Origin: a virus
Length of the DNA stretch: 33,223 nt
Virus record (IMG/VR): IMGVR_UViG_3300044844_001047
Coordinates: 1 to 33,223 of that record
Strand: one strand, 5' to 3'
A program made the translations under genes and the position numbers. A model generated the notes under the pieces. That model made no database searches. It had not been told where the DNA came from and saw only the letters and a list, made by a program, of their open reading frames with translations. Shown in pieces: positions 1 to 7,259 of the stretch. Numbering within the stretch: the first letter of the stretch is position 1; the number at the start of each line of letters is the position of its first letter.

Positions 1-363
1 AACAATAAAAATTATTCCACTTGAGTTTAAGTGATTGCCAATTTCTAGCAATCCCGAATACTGGTTAAGGGTGTTTTGATACAGGAACGTTTCAACCGTG
101 AAGTCCCCTGTCCCAAACGCAAGCAGCGCATTTGATGGGACAGTGAGATAGCTCCCCAGTGTGTTGGGGAAATAGATCGAGCCGCCTCCGAACTTGCTTG
201 GAGTGCTGCTGATGCTTGGGGCGGGGGAACCGCTTGCCGTGACCGTTCGGCCATAGGTGCTGCTATCAACGATTGGCGACGAGGTGCCATGCAGCAATAT
301 CAGGCTGGTGGGGCCAGTGACTGGGGCCGCAAACCCATAACTATTGCCCCAATACTGCAGCAT
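1..363 (-). CDS. LamG/concanavalin-like tail adhesin, partial (runs off left edge)
   Basis: The first 121 codons are visible and stay open to the window edge. The translation has the pattern of a concanavalin A/LamG jellyroll: 'SKFGGGSIYF', 'YLTVPSN' and 'FGTGDFTVETFLY' are typical beta-strand signatures of phage LamG-type lectin modules. Its ATG overlaps the TAA of the fibre gene by one base (TAATG), so the two are translationally coupled at the end of the late operon. A receptor- or glycan-binding role at the tail tip is inferred from fold and position; the ligand cannot be told. The C-terminal part is missing, so total length and further domains are unknown. Confidence 0.7.
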   Translation of the reverse strand, partial: MLQYWGNSYGFAAPVTGPTSLILLHGTSSPIVDSSTYGRTVTASGSPAPSISSTPSKFGGGSIYFPNTLGSYLTVPSNALLAFGTGDFTVETFLYQNTLNQYSGLLEIGNHLNSSGIIFIV

Positions 364-1793
364 TAGCCCTCCCTCCGGGTCTGCACAATTACTTTCAGGC
401 CAGCGCCTGCAACGGTGCCGCCGATCTGCCTTACAAAGAAGGTGACGGAAGACCCGACTGCGATTGTTGATGCAGATGCAAATGCAGTGGTAAACGCACC
501 GGCAGATGCCGTAGAGTTAGCAGAGCCCGCCGCAATGGTTGGGTAGGTGCCACCACTGGCAGGTAGGTAGATAGAAGTCCCACCAACCCGAATGTCAAAC
601 TGCAGCGCCGCACCGGTTGGAGCAGTTGCCACGGCCCAGATTGGCAGGCTGGTGAGCGTGGTTGCGTGGGGCCAGTTGGGGATTGTGACCTTGGCGACGG
701 TTGATGATGCAGTGAGGGCCGTTGTCTCATCGGAGAGAGGAATCACTAGATCCGCCAACGTGGACAGGTTGGTGCCGTTGAACGCCAGGCCGATAGGGGT
801 GTAAACCTGCGGGGCGCCAGCAGATGCGGCGCCCAGAATGCCAGCGGATTGCGTCAACCCGCTGGCGTTGATGGCACCAGAGCCAGCAGCGCTCAGGTTA
901 TTGCGGGCTGTCGAGGGGTTGGCTAGGTCGCTCAGGTTGCTGGCCTTCACTAGCAGGCCAGACAGATCCTGATCCCCAGTATTCGTGCCTGTGATGCTAT
1001 CGAGCTTGGTCTTTGACGCCGACCCTGCCCACCAGGATGCCGCCGCCGCTTCGCCCCTGGCGGTCGTGAAATACAGGTTGACCGACCCCTCTGGCACCGC
1101 ATCAGTGCTGCCGGGGCTGGGGTTGATCTCGACGTAGATCGAGCCCGACCAGCGGTAGTTGCGATTCGTGGCAAGGCTGACGTAGAGCTTCCCCGCCTCG
1201 CCAGTTGCCGGGAACGCCGCGACGTTGACGAACTCCAGGACGTCATCAACAAATCCAGGGAGCTGCGCCGAAGGCACCAGGCCCCCCACGAGATCGGCTT
1301 TTGCTCCCAAGGCTGAAGTCAGCACAGCAGGCTGCACCGCCGTATCGGCCTTTGCCCCCTGCGCTGCGGTGGCGTAGGTGGGGTGCGGGTCCGCCGCTAC
1401 TGCGTGCGCCGCTATCGCCGCTGCTGCTGTGCCCGCCGCGTCTGCGCCCACCTGGGCCGCCGTTGGCATAGCGTGTCGGTGATCTTTTCGGCTGGCTTCT
1501 GACTCCGTGCCTGCTGATGGGGTGCCAAGCGGTTCGGGGGTGCTATCCGACAGGGACGCGCCGCCAGTACCCGTCAGCGTGAATTGAACCGATCCCCAGC
1601 TAGACGTTTTCGGACCATAGACATCCCCGTTGCTGCGCAGATAGAAATCACCGGCAACACCAAGGCTGGACGACGGAACCGCCGTACCCGTCAGCCACCG
1701 TGAACCGATCGGCCCCGGCGGACCTGGGGTGACAACATCAACAACAACTGGCCCGCTGGGAACCAGAACATCAATAACCGCAGGGCAACTCAC
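363..1793 (-). CDS. Tail fibre protein
   Basis: A 476-aa protein starting at a GTG that overlaps the previous stop (GTGA). A short collagen-like 'GPPGPIG' stretch near residue 30 is followed by 'WLTGTAVPSSSLGVAGDFYL', a pattern frequent in phage fibres. Next comes an Ala-rich shaft (residues about 100-175) and a segment with 'GSVNLYFTTARGEAAA' and 'NLSDLANPSTARNNL', both recurrent in tail fibre shafts. The last 120 residues are Ser/Thr/Ala-rich and beta-prone, fitting a terminal knob. Probably a trimeric receptor-binding fibre. It lies between a small baseplate-type protein and a LamG adhesin. Fibre identity is firm; the receptor is unknown. Confidence 0.82.
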   Translation of the reverse strand: MSCPAVIDVLVPSGPVVVDVVTPGPPGPIGSRWLTGTAVPSSSLGVAGDFYLRSNGDVYGPKTSSWGSVQFTLTGTGGASLSDSTPEPLGTPSAGTESEASRKDHRHAMPTAAQVGADAAGTAAAAIAAHAVAADPHPTYATAAQGAKADTAVQPAVLTSALGAKADLVGGLVPSAQLPGFVDDVLEFVNVAAFPATGEAGKLYVSLATNRNYRWSGSIYVEINPSPGSTDAVPEGSVNLYFTTARGEAAAASWWAGSASKTKLDSITGTNTGDQDLSGLLVKASNLSDLANPSTARNNLSAAGSGAINASGLTQSAGILGAASAGAPQVYTPIGLAFNGTNLSTLADLVIPLSDETTALTASSTVAKVTIPNWPHATTLTSLPIWAVATAPTGAALQFDIRVGGTSIYLPASGGTYPTIAAGSANSTASAGAFTTAFASASTIAVGSSVTFFVRQIGGTVAGAGLKVIVQTRREG

Positions 1794-2152
1794 GTCGTCC
1801 TCCGTGCTGGCCGGAATGTCGGCACTGCTGGGCCAAACGCAACATGAACATCATCCGCAGGCTCACTACCAGGAGCCACCGCCAAGATGTTGTAAACCCA
1901 CTCCTTTCCTACCTTGAGGCTGTTCACCGTCGCCTCGGGCAAGATTGCCACCAAACTGCCGGCTGCGGAATCCGATTCGCTAAGATCCAGCGGGTAAATC
2001 AAGCTGCGCTTGGTATCACTTACAAACCCGTAGATGGTCCAGCCCGTAAAAATGAACGGTGTCGTCTTGGCCGTGTTTGCCCACAGCTTCAGCTCCAGAC
2101 GGGCATCGACACCCTGCTCCATCTCCCAGGTTTTCCCTTCAACCCAGGCCAT
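1790..2152 (-). CDS. Small tail/fibre-attachment protein (hypothetical)
   Basis: A 120-aa protein of unknown family with alternating beta-prone stretches ('RLELKLWANTAKTTPFIFTGW', 'WVYNILAV'). This resembles small phage proteins encoded just before fibres that join them to the tail tip, but I cannot assign a family. Its ATG lies 19 bases after a CGGGAAAACT element that is buried in the 3' end of the upstream gene. Its TGA overlaps the GTG of the fibre gene, which implies coupled translation. Confidence 0.6.
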   Translation of the reverse strand: MAWVEGKTWEMEQGVDARLELKLWANTAKTTPFIFTGWTIYGFVSDTKRSLIYPLDLSESDSAAGSLVAILPEATVNSLKVGKEWVYNILAVAPGSEPADDVHVAFGPAVPTFRPARRTT

Positions 2153-2155
2153 CGG

Positions 2156-2455
2156 TCAACCTCGCTGCTTCAGTTTTCCCGGCTCGGCCTCGGCGCCGGG
2201 CTCCGCCGCCTCCTCGTAGGCCTCGTCTACCGCTGGCGTGGCCGGGTCGTCCGCCCGGAAGGTGCCGTCACCGGTGCGTGCCCGGCGGCGTGCCTGCGCT
2301 CCAGCCAACCCGCGCCTTGGCCGCCGTGGCTCTTCTGCCGCCTCCTCGGAGGTTGCGGACCGCTCGTCAGCTGCATCGTCCTGAATCGGCCCTGCCCACC
2401 CGGCGCCCGGATCCCAGGCCATCCCAGGACAGACGCTGATCACGTGAAGGCCCAT
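2156..2455 (-). CDS. Small acidic Ala/Glu-rich protein (hypothetical)
   Basis: A 99-aa protein, probably disordered: the middle is rich in Glu, Ala, Asp, Pro and Arg and no domain is recognised. The start is supported by a clean Shine-Dalgarno AGGAG at 2467-2463, seven bases before ATG. This is one of the few canonical ribosome sites in the late operon. It follows a UUCG hairpin, so it may be expressed separately from the head genes. The last codons (PGKLKQRG) are formed by the CGGGAAAACT element of the next gene, so the reading frame tolerates that element. Confidence 0.5.
   Translation of the reverse strand: MGLHVISVCPGMAWDPGAGWAGPIQDDAADERSATSEEAAEEPRRPRRGLAGAQARRRARTGDGTFRADDPATPAVDEAYEEAAEPGAEAEPGKLKQRG
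2172..2181 (-). promoter_or_regulatory. CGGGAAAACT start-associated element, copy 1
   Basis: Exact 10-mer on the minus strand, 19 bases before the ATG at 2152. It is followed by GAA then GCAG, the second half of the bipartite pattern. It lies inside the 3' end of the upstream coding region. Confidence 0.8.
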
Positions 2456-2475
2456 GAAATTACTCCTGCAGGAAA

Positions 2476-2495
2476 GGGGAGGCCGAAGCCTCCCC
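2476..2495 (-). terminator. UUCG-loop hairpin, likely weak terminator or attenuator
   Basis: On the minus strand GGGGAGGC-TTCG-GCCTCCCC forms a perfect 8-bp stem with a UUCG tetraloop, followed by TTTCC. It sits between the head accessory gene and the next gene. The U-tract is short, so termination may be partial; it could also protect 3' ends of the capsid transcript. Confidence 0.6.
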
Positions 2496-2516
2496 GCGGA
2501 TGAACAAACCCGAGGA

Positions 2517-3227
2517 TCAGCTCCTCTGGAGGTGGATGCGATTGCCGGTGCCGCTGGGGACAGCGACCCCGTTTGTCACGGTGCCAGTCGCCGAGGCGCT
2601 GGTGATGTTGGACTGAACCGAATCAAAGGTGAAGGTGGTGGAGCCAACCGTTTTGATGACAAAGCTGCCATTCAGCGCGGTGTTGGAGCAAACCACCGTC
2701 ACGACTTCACCCGGCAGCATGGTGTGCGCGGCGCTCAGCGTGACCGTGGCCACGTTGGTGGTGAGCGCAATGTTGCTGATTGAGAGGCTGCCGGTACCAG
2801 GGCGAAGCCGGAGCGCCGTCACCCGGACCTTGCCGGTAATCGCAGCGCCGGCCGCAACGGCGGCGGCCCGCACCAGCGCTTCGGCCTGGTCGCCGGTGAA
2901 TCCCAAGGGGATCTCGGCGGTCCCAGAGAACGCGATGGTGCCGATGGTGGCCCATGCCGAGGCATTGGCCAGAACGTCGCCCTGCGCCACGTGAGCGGCC
3001 TGGACGAGGTAGCCACCAGCGGAGCTGGACTGGCCGCCCACGGCGACGACCTTCCAGTTGTCGTAGGGGTTTAGGCGCCCCTCCAAGAGGCGGGCGGCGC
3101 CGGTGCGGGTGGCGGCGGCTTCCAGATCGCCGTCACCGTTCACACCAGCGAAGACGGAGCCGAGCAGGATGCTGTCCCGGTCAATCCGGGCAGCTCGTTG
3201 AGACGTGTAGCCGATTGCAGCAGGCAT
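2517..3227 (-). CDS. Head accessory/decoration protein with C-terminal beta domain
   Basis: A 236-aa protein directly after the major capsid gene, where head decoration proteins are usually encoded. Residues 1-145 ('AARIDRDSILLGSVFAG', 'GFTGDQAEALVRAAAVAAG') form the capsid-specific part. Residues 148-221 form a beta-rich module ('VTLSAAHTMLPGEVVTV', 'NGSFVIKTVGSTTFTF', 'SNITSASATGTV') that recurs in the major tail protein of this window. The decoration role is inferred from position and size; the module may add surface adhesion. No Shine-Dalgarno and no CGGGAAAACT element precede the ATG. Confidence 0.6.
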   Translation of the reverse strand: MPAAIGYTSQRAARIDRDSILLGSVFAGVNGDGDLEAAATRTGAARLLEGRLNPYDNWKVVAVGGQSSSAGGYLVQAAHVAQGDVLANASAWATIGTIAFSGTAEIPLGFTGDQAEALVRAAAVAAGAAITGKVRVTALRLRPGTGSLSISNIALTTNVATVTLSAAHTMLPGEVVTVVCSNTALNGSFVIKTVGSTTFTFDSVQSNITSASATGTVTNGVAVPSGTGNRIHLQRS

Positions 3228-3264
3228 GACAAATCAGGGGGTAAAGAGAAAAAGCACGATTGAA

Positions 3265-4242
3265 TCAGGCCGCGAAATTGGCCTTGGTCACGTTGTAAAG
3301 ACGGGCAGCCTTGCGGGGGTTCCTGATCACCGCCGCGCAGTCAATGTTGATCCGGGTCTTGAAGTGGGTCGTGGCGTAGGACTCGCCCACGTCATAAACC
3401 ACCAGGCCCGGCTGAAGGTCGCCGTTTACCATGCTGAGGCCTTGGGCCATGTAGACCGAATCCTCGCCAAGAGCAACGCAATAGATGGAGCAGGTATTGC
3501 CACCGCTCCCTTCAGTAAAGCCCTGAATCGGTACGTTGAGAGGGTCAACATCCGTGAGGATAATTTCCGCCTCGTCGTAGAACAGCGCCGGCTGACCGAG
3601 AGCATTGGTCTCGATCTGCAGGTTGCCGGTCAGGGTCTGATCGCGCCGCAGGGCCTGCAAGGCGGGCCTCATACTCTTGGGGAAGATCAGTTTCTTCTCG
3701 GATGGCGCCGCGTCCACTTGGTTCATCATGTCGTCCAGGGCCGACAGCTTGAGAGGGGCGCCGGAGGCATGGTTGGCGATGGCCTGACTGTTGGTGGATA
3801 CAGCCGTAATCAGGTTGGCAAGACCGTTGAACGACCTGCCGCTGGTGGCCTGCTGGCTGCCGCGAACAAAGTCGGTCTCCAGCAGCATCCGAATGGCTTT
3901 GGCGTTGCGAAGAACCTCGCTGTCGTGAGAGCCTCGGCCTTCGCGAGCGAGGCGCTGAACATCGGTTTCAATGTCAGCGGTGTAGATCGCCGTGATCACG
4001 GAATGAGGGATGGAGCTGCCTCGTCCGTTCCTGGGCTTCTCGTCCAGGAGGCGAGCGGCCACAACGGGCAGCTCATCTTCTAGGCCGAAGACCTCAGAGG
4101 CGCCAACGATGTCCTTAAAGGGGAGTTGCGCGAAGAGGGGGCCGTTGTCCAGCATCGTCTGGAGAACGGCAAGCTCCTGCATGTTTGCATCGGCCTCGAA
4201 AGACTTCTGCTCAAAAACTTGGTGGTAAGTGGTGACGGTCAC
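3265..4242 (-). CDS. Major capsid protein
   Basis: About 325 aa from the GTG at 4242, a usual length for HK97-fold coat proteins. The N-terminus 'TTYHQVFEQKSFEADANMQE' and C-terminal 'CAAVIRNPRKAARLYNVT' match the style of siphovirus major capsid proteins, and the gene lies between a scaffold-type gene and a decoration-type gene. An in-frame GTG at 4395 would add 51 residues beginning with a tandem KRDAAG repeat. I prefer the shorter form because the extension is low-complexity and the 4395 GTG lies only four bases from the CGGGAAAACT element. Neither start has a good ribosome site. Forms the icosahedral shell. Confidence 0.75.
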   Translation of the reverse strand: MTVTTYHQVFEQKSFEADANMQELAVLQTMLDNGPLFAQLPFKDIVGASEVFGLEDELPVVAARLLDEKPRNGRGSSIPHSVITAIYTADIETDVQRLAREGRGSHDSEVLRNAKAIRMLLETDFVRGSQQATSGRSFNGLANLITAVSTNSQAIANHASGAPLKLSALDDMMNQVDAAPSEKKLIFPKSMRPALQALRRDQTLTGNLQIETNALGQPALFYDEAEIILTDVDPLNVPIQGFTEGSGGNTCSIYCVALGEDSVYMAQGLSMVNGDLQPGLVVYDVGESYATTHFKTRINIDCAAVIRNPRKAARLYNVTKANFAA

Positions 4243-4277
4243 GATTAGGAGGGGGTAAAAGTGGGCGGGCCCGTCGC

Positions 4278-4379
4278 TCAGCGGCTGTCCAGACAGGCAT
4301 CGCGCCACACCGACAAGCCAGGGCTCGGGGGATTCAGTTGCCCCTGCCGCATCGCGCTTAAGGGGTGACCCCGCCGCAT
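4278..4379 (-). CDS. Candidate 33-aa leader ORF before the capsid gene
   Basis: An ATG lies exactly 20 bases after the CGGGAAAACT element, the typical distance in this operon, and opens a 33-codon frame ending 35 bases before the preferred capsid GTG. It uses a different frame from the capsid gene. The peptide is Pro/Arg-rich and resembles nothing known. It may be a leader peptide controlling capsid translation, or chance. The support is only the conserved spacing. Confidence 0.25.
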   Translation of the reverse strand: MRRGHPLSAMRQGQLNPPSPGLSVWRDACLDSR

Positions 4380-4386
4380 CGCGCTT
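4346..4386 (-). repeat. Tandem 27-base repeat in capsid leader
   Basis: GCCGCATCGCGCTT (plus strand) occurs at 4346-4359 and 4373-4386, a period of 27 bases with partly conserved flanks. In the capsid frame it encodes a doubled KRDAAG. Confidence 0.7.
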
Positions 4387-4399
4387 GGGAGTCACCCGC

Positions 4400-4409
4400 A
4401 GTTTTCCCG
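4400..4409 (-). promoter_or_regulatory. CGGGAAAACT start-associated element, copy 2
   Basis: Exact 10-mer before the capsid gene, 16 bases after the scaffold stop codon. It is 4 bases from an in-frame GTG (4395), 20 bases from the leader ORF ATG (4379) and far from the preferred capsid GTG (4242). Confidence 0.75.
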
Positions 4410-4425
4410 GTCCGCCGGGCTTGCC

Positions 4426-5244
4426 TCAGCGGCCGGCTGCCGCCTCCCGGTGGACGGCCATCTTCTGGCTGGGCGACATGGCCTTCACCTGCTCCGGGGT
4501 CAGCCCCTGCGAGGTGCGGAAGCCGCGGGCACCGACCAGGCCGCCGCCGCCGCTGCCGCCCTTGGGCTTAAAGAAGCTTCCAACCACGGCGCTGTTGTCC
4601 GCCTGCTCGTTGATCCACGTCACGGGATCCACGTTCTGATCGCCCTGCTTCACGGGGTCGCCATCGGAATCAACGATGTATTCCTTCCCGGTGGCCGGGT
4701 CCACTCGGATGTGGCGGCTGCCGTGAAACGCGAACCAAGCGTCGAAGTAGGTCTGCCCGCCGCCATCGCCGCCATCGCGGCCTCCGGTTGCCATGAACAA
4801 GTTCTGCGCAGCGGTGCGAACCAGTAACCCAATCCGATCGGCCTCGGCCTTGGCGGCGCGGGCTTCGGCCTTACTCACTCGATCGTTGGCCTTGGCCTCC
4901 AGGCGCTGCCGCTCGGCCGCGGTGCTTTGTTGTTGATCGGCCAGCTGCTGCTGCAGCGCCGTCGCCTGGGCCTGGGCCTGGGCAAAGGTCTCAGGGCTTA
5001 CTAGCCCCTTCATCTGCTCCAGCTGGGCCCTGAGTTGTGCCAGTTCAGCGCCTTGGGATTTCCGCAGCGCCCGTTCCTCGCGGAGGGCCTTCTGGCCAGC
5101 TTCTCCCAGGCTGGAGTCGTCGTCTAGCTCGTCACTGCCGCCGCCGCCATCTCCCGTGTCCACGGGGTCAGGGTCCACAGCGGCCAATGGTCGCTGCCAT
5201 TCATCGGCAGTCCCGAGAAGCCGATCAAGCTGATTCGTTTTCAT
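4426..5244 (-). CDS. Capsid scaffolding protein
   Basis: A 272-aa protein with the standard scaffold layout: an acidic Asp/Gly N-terminus (residues 22-45), a long coiled coil from about 50 to 140 ('ALREERALRKSQGAELAQL', 'QQQLADQQQSTAAERQRLEA'), and a C-terminal Gly-rich linker with a short helix ('TPEQVKAMSPSQKMAVHREA') that could bind coat protein. It directly precedes the capsid gene. It would guide procapsid assembly and then leave or be degraded; no protease domain is visible here. The ATG is 41 bases after its CGGGAAAACT element, the longest spacing in the set. Confidence 0.75.
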   Translation of the reverse strand: MKTNQLDRLLGTADEWQRPLAAVDPDPVDTGDGGGGSDELDDDSSLGEAGQKALREERALRKSQGAELAQLRAQLEQMKGLVSPETFAQAQAQATALQQQLADQQQSTAAERQRLEAKANDRVSKAEARAAKAEADRIGLLVRTAAQNLFMATGGRDGGDGGGQTYFDAWFAFHGSRHIRVDPATGKEYIVDSDGDPVKQGDQNVDPVTWINEQADNSAVVGSFFKPKGGSGGGGLVGARGFRTSQGLTPEQVKAMSPSQKMAVHREAAAGR

Positions 5245-5285
5245 GCGTTGCCGGGGAATCGCTCCGCCGGTGCAAGGTGCGCCTC

Positions 5286-5295
5286 AGTTTTCCCG
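5286..5295 (-). promoter_or_regulatory. CGGGAAAACT start-associated element, copy 3
   Basis: Exact 10-mer 10 bases after the stop of the 45-aa gene and 41 bases before the scaffold ATG. The GYAG second half is degenerate (GCGC). Confidence 0.75.
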
Positions 5296-5305
5296 GTCCG
5301 AAGCC

Positions 5306-5443
5306 TCAGCCCTTCAGGGCCTGCGCCACGGCCTTGGCGATGGCCCGCTCCTCGGCCTGCCGCTGCAGCAGTCGCTGACGGTTGGCCAGGGCCACGAGCT
5401 GGGCGGTTTGGATCAGTGGGGGCTGGGGTTGGGGGGTGGTCAT
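5306..5443 (-). CDS. Small 45-aa helical protein (hypothetical)
   Basis: An ATGA overlap joins its start to the stop of the upstream tail gene, and it ends 10 bases before a CGGGAAAACT element, so it fits the operon exactly. The peptide has a Pro/Gln N-terminus followed by one amphipathic helix rich in Ala, Gln, Arg and Glu ('LANRQRLLQRQAEERAIAKA'). The family is unknown. It could be a small head/scaffold accessory or a coiled-coil chaperone. Evidence is gene fit rather than homology. Confidence 0.55.
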   Translation of the reverse strand: MTTPQPQPPLIQTAQLVALANRQRLLQRQAEERAIAKAVAQALKG

Positions 5444-6777
5444 GGGAGGGTGATACCAAGGGCGGCGAGTTGACTACGGCAGTAGGTGCCGCCGTGGTAG
5501 TCATAGGCAATGATCATCCCGACTGACTCAGGCTGGTTTTGCGCGTTTGGCCCTGGGCGCTGCTCTAGCTCATCGTCCAGTCCAGCGGCGAGCATTCCGC
5601 TTGTTACTGCCCCCGTAACGCTTGCGACAGGAATAATACCAAAAACGCCTCGCTCTGTCGTGGGAGCGCTTGTAGTCAATGGATCATTACGCCTGTAGTC
5701 CAAGATCGGGATTTCAGGGTTTCCGCTGTATGCGGCGTACGATGCCTTTGCTTGTTGTGGTGTGACCGTGCTATGTGTGCCGCTTGAGGCGATGCCTTCA
5801 TAGCTTACGGAAGAAGCACTATTAAACCCTCTCGCGTAAATACCAATAGCTGCTTGAGAAAAAGCTGGTTCAATGGTGACACTAGGATTGTTTACGCTAG
5901 AATGTGGTCGATTCGTGCCTACAGCAAGTTCATTGTCTATTTTTTTTTGCATAAACGCAGGTATGCCATGGGCCAACTCTGTGACACTAGACTGGGTAAC
6001 CAAAAAAGAAATCTGTCTTGTGCTTTGCAGGCTAAAAACGCCATCGCTGGAGCCATTTACAGTATCAAAGCGGTAGCCAGTGATAGCAAACTTGGCTATA
6101 GTGACAACAAGAATTAGATCAGACTGTCCAGCGGGAAAGATGCTATGCCAAAGCCTTGTGAAGAAGATACTTGATTTGCTGTCGTAAATATCAATCTTGC
6201 TTGTGGTAAAGGGCTGCTGGTTGCCATTGGCATCTGTATAATAGTCAACAAAGTGGGTATCTTGATAGTAGTAGTTGGCTTGGACACTAAGATCCAGGGC
6301 ATACCTGAAACGGCTCCATACTTCGCCTGACCTGGCCCCAACAGTAATGACAAATTCTAATGTAGCGCTTGCGGATCCAATACCTCCAACCCTTCGCGTA
6401 GTGGGCCCACTAAAGGGGTCCCAGCTACTGCCTGGTGTTCCGTTGGACCAACTATCATCATAATTTGTCCCACTATTTGAGGTAATTGTATAATTTTGGC
6501 CAATGTGCAGCCAGGCCACTCCTACGGCAACCTCGCCGCCCGACCTCCTCTTCCTCCATATCCGCCACTTCAGCGGATCCCGCTCCTCCAGCGCCCCCCC
6601 AACCCGATCAGGCGGCAGCGGCTGAGCCCTCAGGGCAGCGGCGCGGCGGGCCTTCACCTTGGTCTTGATCTTGTCGGCCAGCACTCTGCCGCCCAGTGCC
6701 TCGCGGTTGGCATACTGGGCCGCCCTGGCGGACTCAATCAGCCGGGGCGGCAGGCTCAGGTTGACGTGTCCGGCCAT
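5440..6777 (-). CDS. Tail-associated adhesin with basic N-terminal helix
   Basis: A 445-aa protein. Residues 1-85 are basic and helical ('KIKTKVKARRAAALRAQ', 'WRIWRKRRSGGE') and encoded by GC-rich DNA; they may anchor the protein to the tail. Residues 90-360 are beta-prone and Tyr/Ser/Thr/Asn-rich ('YYYQDTHFVDYYTDANGNQQ') and encoded by clearly A+T-richer DNA, as expected for a swapped host-recognition domain. The C-terminal 90 residues return to higher GC. The ATG overlaps the previous stop (TGATG). No known lectin family is recognised; an adhesin role is inferred from position among tail-tip genes and from composition. Confidence 0.55.
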   Translation of the reverse strand: MAGHVNLSLPPRLIESARAAQYANREALGGRVLADKIKTKVKARRAAALRAQPLPPDRVGGALEERDPLKWRIWRKRRSGGEVAVGVAWLHIGQNYTITSNSGTNYDDSWSNGTPGSSWDPFSGPTTRRVGGIGSASATLEFVITVGARSGEVWSRFRYALDLSVQANYYYQDTHFVDYYTDANGNQQPFTTSKIDIYDSKSSIFFTRLWHSIFPAGQSDLILVVTIAKFAITGYRFDTVNGSSDGVFSLQSTRQISFLVTQSSVTELAHGIPAFMQKKIDNELAVGTNRPHSSVNNPSVTIEPAFSQAAIGIYARGFNSASSVSYEGIASSGTHSTVTPQQAKASYAAYSGNPEIPILDYRRNDPLTTSAPTTERGVFGIIPVASVTGAVTSGMLAAGLDDELEQRPGPNAQNQPESVGMIIAYDYHGGTYCRSQLAALGITLP

Positions 6778-7226
6778 CAGGCGGTCACCAAGAAGCCATC
6801 CGTGAAGATCTGCACGTTGTAACTGCCCGGTTGACCAGGGCTGAGGACAATGTTCGGACTTTCAGGCAGCAGAAACGAAACCCCCGCGTTCCAGGTCACG
6901 GCGCCGCCGCCGCCGATGGTGCCGATCACGAGGTAGGCGGTGTTCCAGCTCAGCCCGGCGCCACCCGAGGAGGCGGCAAACTCACAAAGCTGCGCGGCCA
7001 CCTCAAACCGATCGGTGGTGGCGTTGAAGGCCCCGGAGGGGATCGTCCATTCATATCTGGCGTAGCCGTTGCCGCTCAGCTCCACTGCATCCCACTGAGC
7101 AGTTGTGCTGGTGAGGCCTAGTGATCCCGAGTTGACGGCAAGGCACAGCCGCGCCTTTTTGCCGGCGTAGCTGTTGGTAAACAGGCGCTCCGCCTCATAG
7201 CGGGTTTGCTGCATTGCGGCGGGCAT
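6777..7226 (-). CDS. Tail tip beta-rich protein (hypothetical)
   Basis: A 149-aa beta-rich protein ('YARYEWTIPSGAFNATTDRF', 'WNTAYLVIGTIGGGGAVTW', 'PGQPGSYNVQIFTDGFLV'), coupled to the following adhesin by a TGATG overlap and placed after the tail hub gene. It is probably a small tip or adhesin-attachment subunit. The start is ATG at 7226, 22 bases after a CGGGAAAACT element; a second in-frame ATG at 7214 is possible. No family recognised. Confidence 0.55.
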   Translation of the reverse strand: MPAAMQQTRYEAERLFTNSYAGKKARLCLAVNSGSLGLTSTTAQWDAVELSGNGYARYEWTIPSGAFNATTDRFEVAAQLCEFAASSGGAGLSWNTAYLVIGTIGGGGAVTWNAGVSFLLPESPNIVLSPGQPGSYNVQIFTDGFLVTA

Positions 7227-7248
7227 GGGGATTCAGCGGCTTTGCCTT

Positions 7249-7258
7249 AGTTTTCCCG
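7249..7258 (-). promoter_or_regulatory. CGGGAAAACT start-associated element, copy 4
   Basis: Exact 10-mer that begins one base after the TAG of the tail hub gene, 22 bases before the next ATG. The second half is GCAA instead of GYAG. Confidence 0.8.
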
Positions 7259-7259
7259 T

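Noticed and set aside
3226-4083. Long plus-strand frame of 285 codons opposite the capsid gene.
   Set aside because: Shadow of the capsid coding sequence in GC-rich DNA; no ribosome site and no recognisable protein.
5241-5510. 89-codon minus-strand frame overlapping the 45-aa gene.
   Set aside because: It overlaps the adhesin end and the scaffold start in the wrong register; the 45-aa frame fits the ATGA overlap and operon spacing better.
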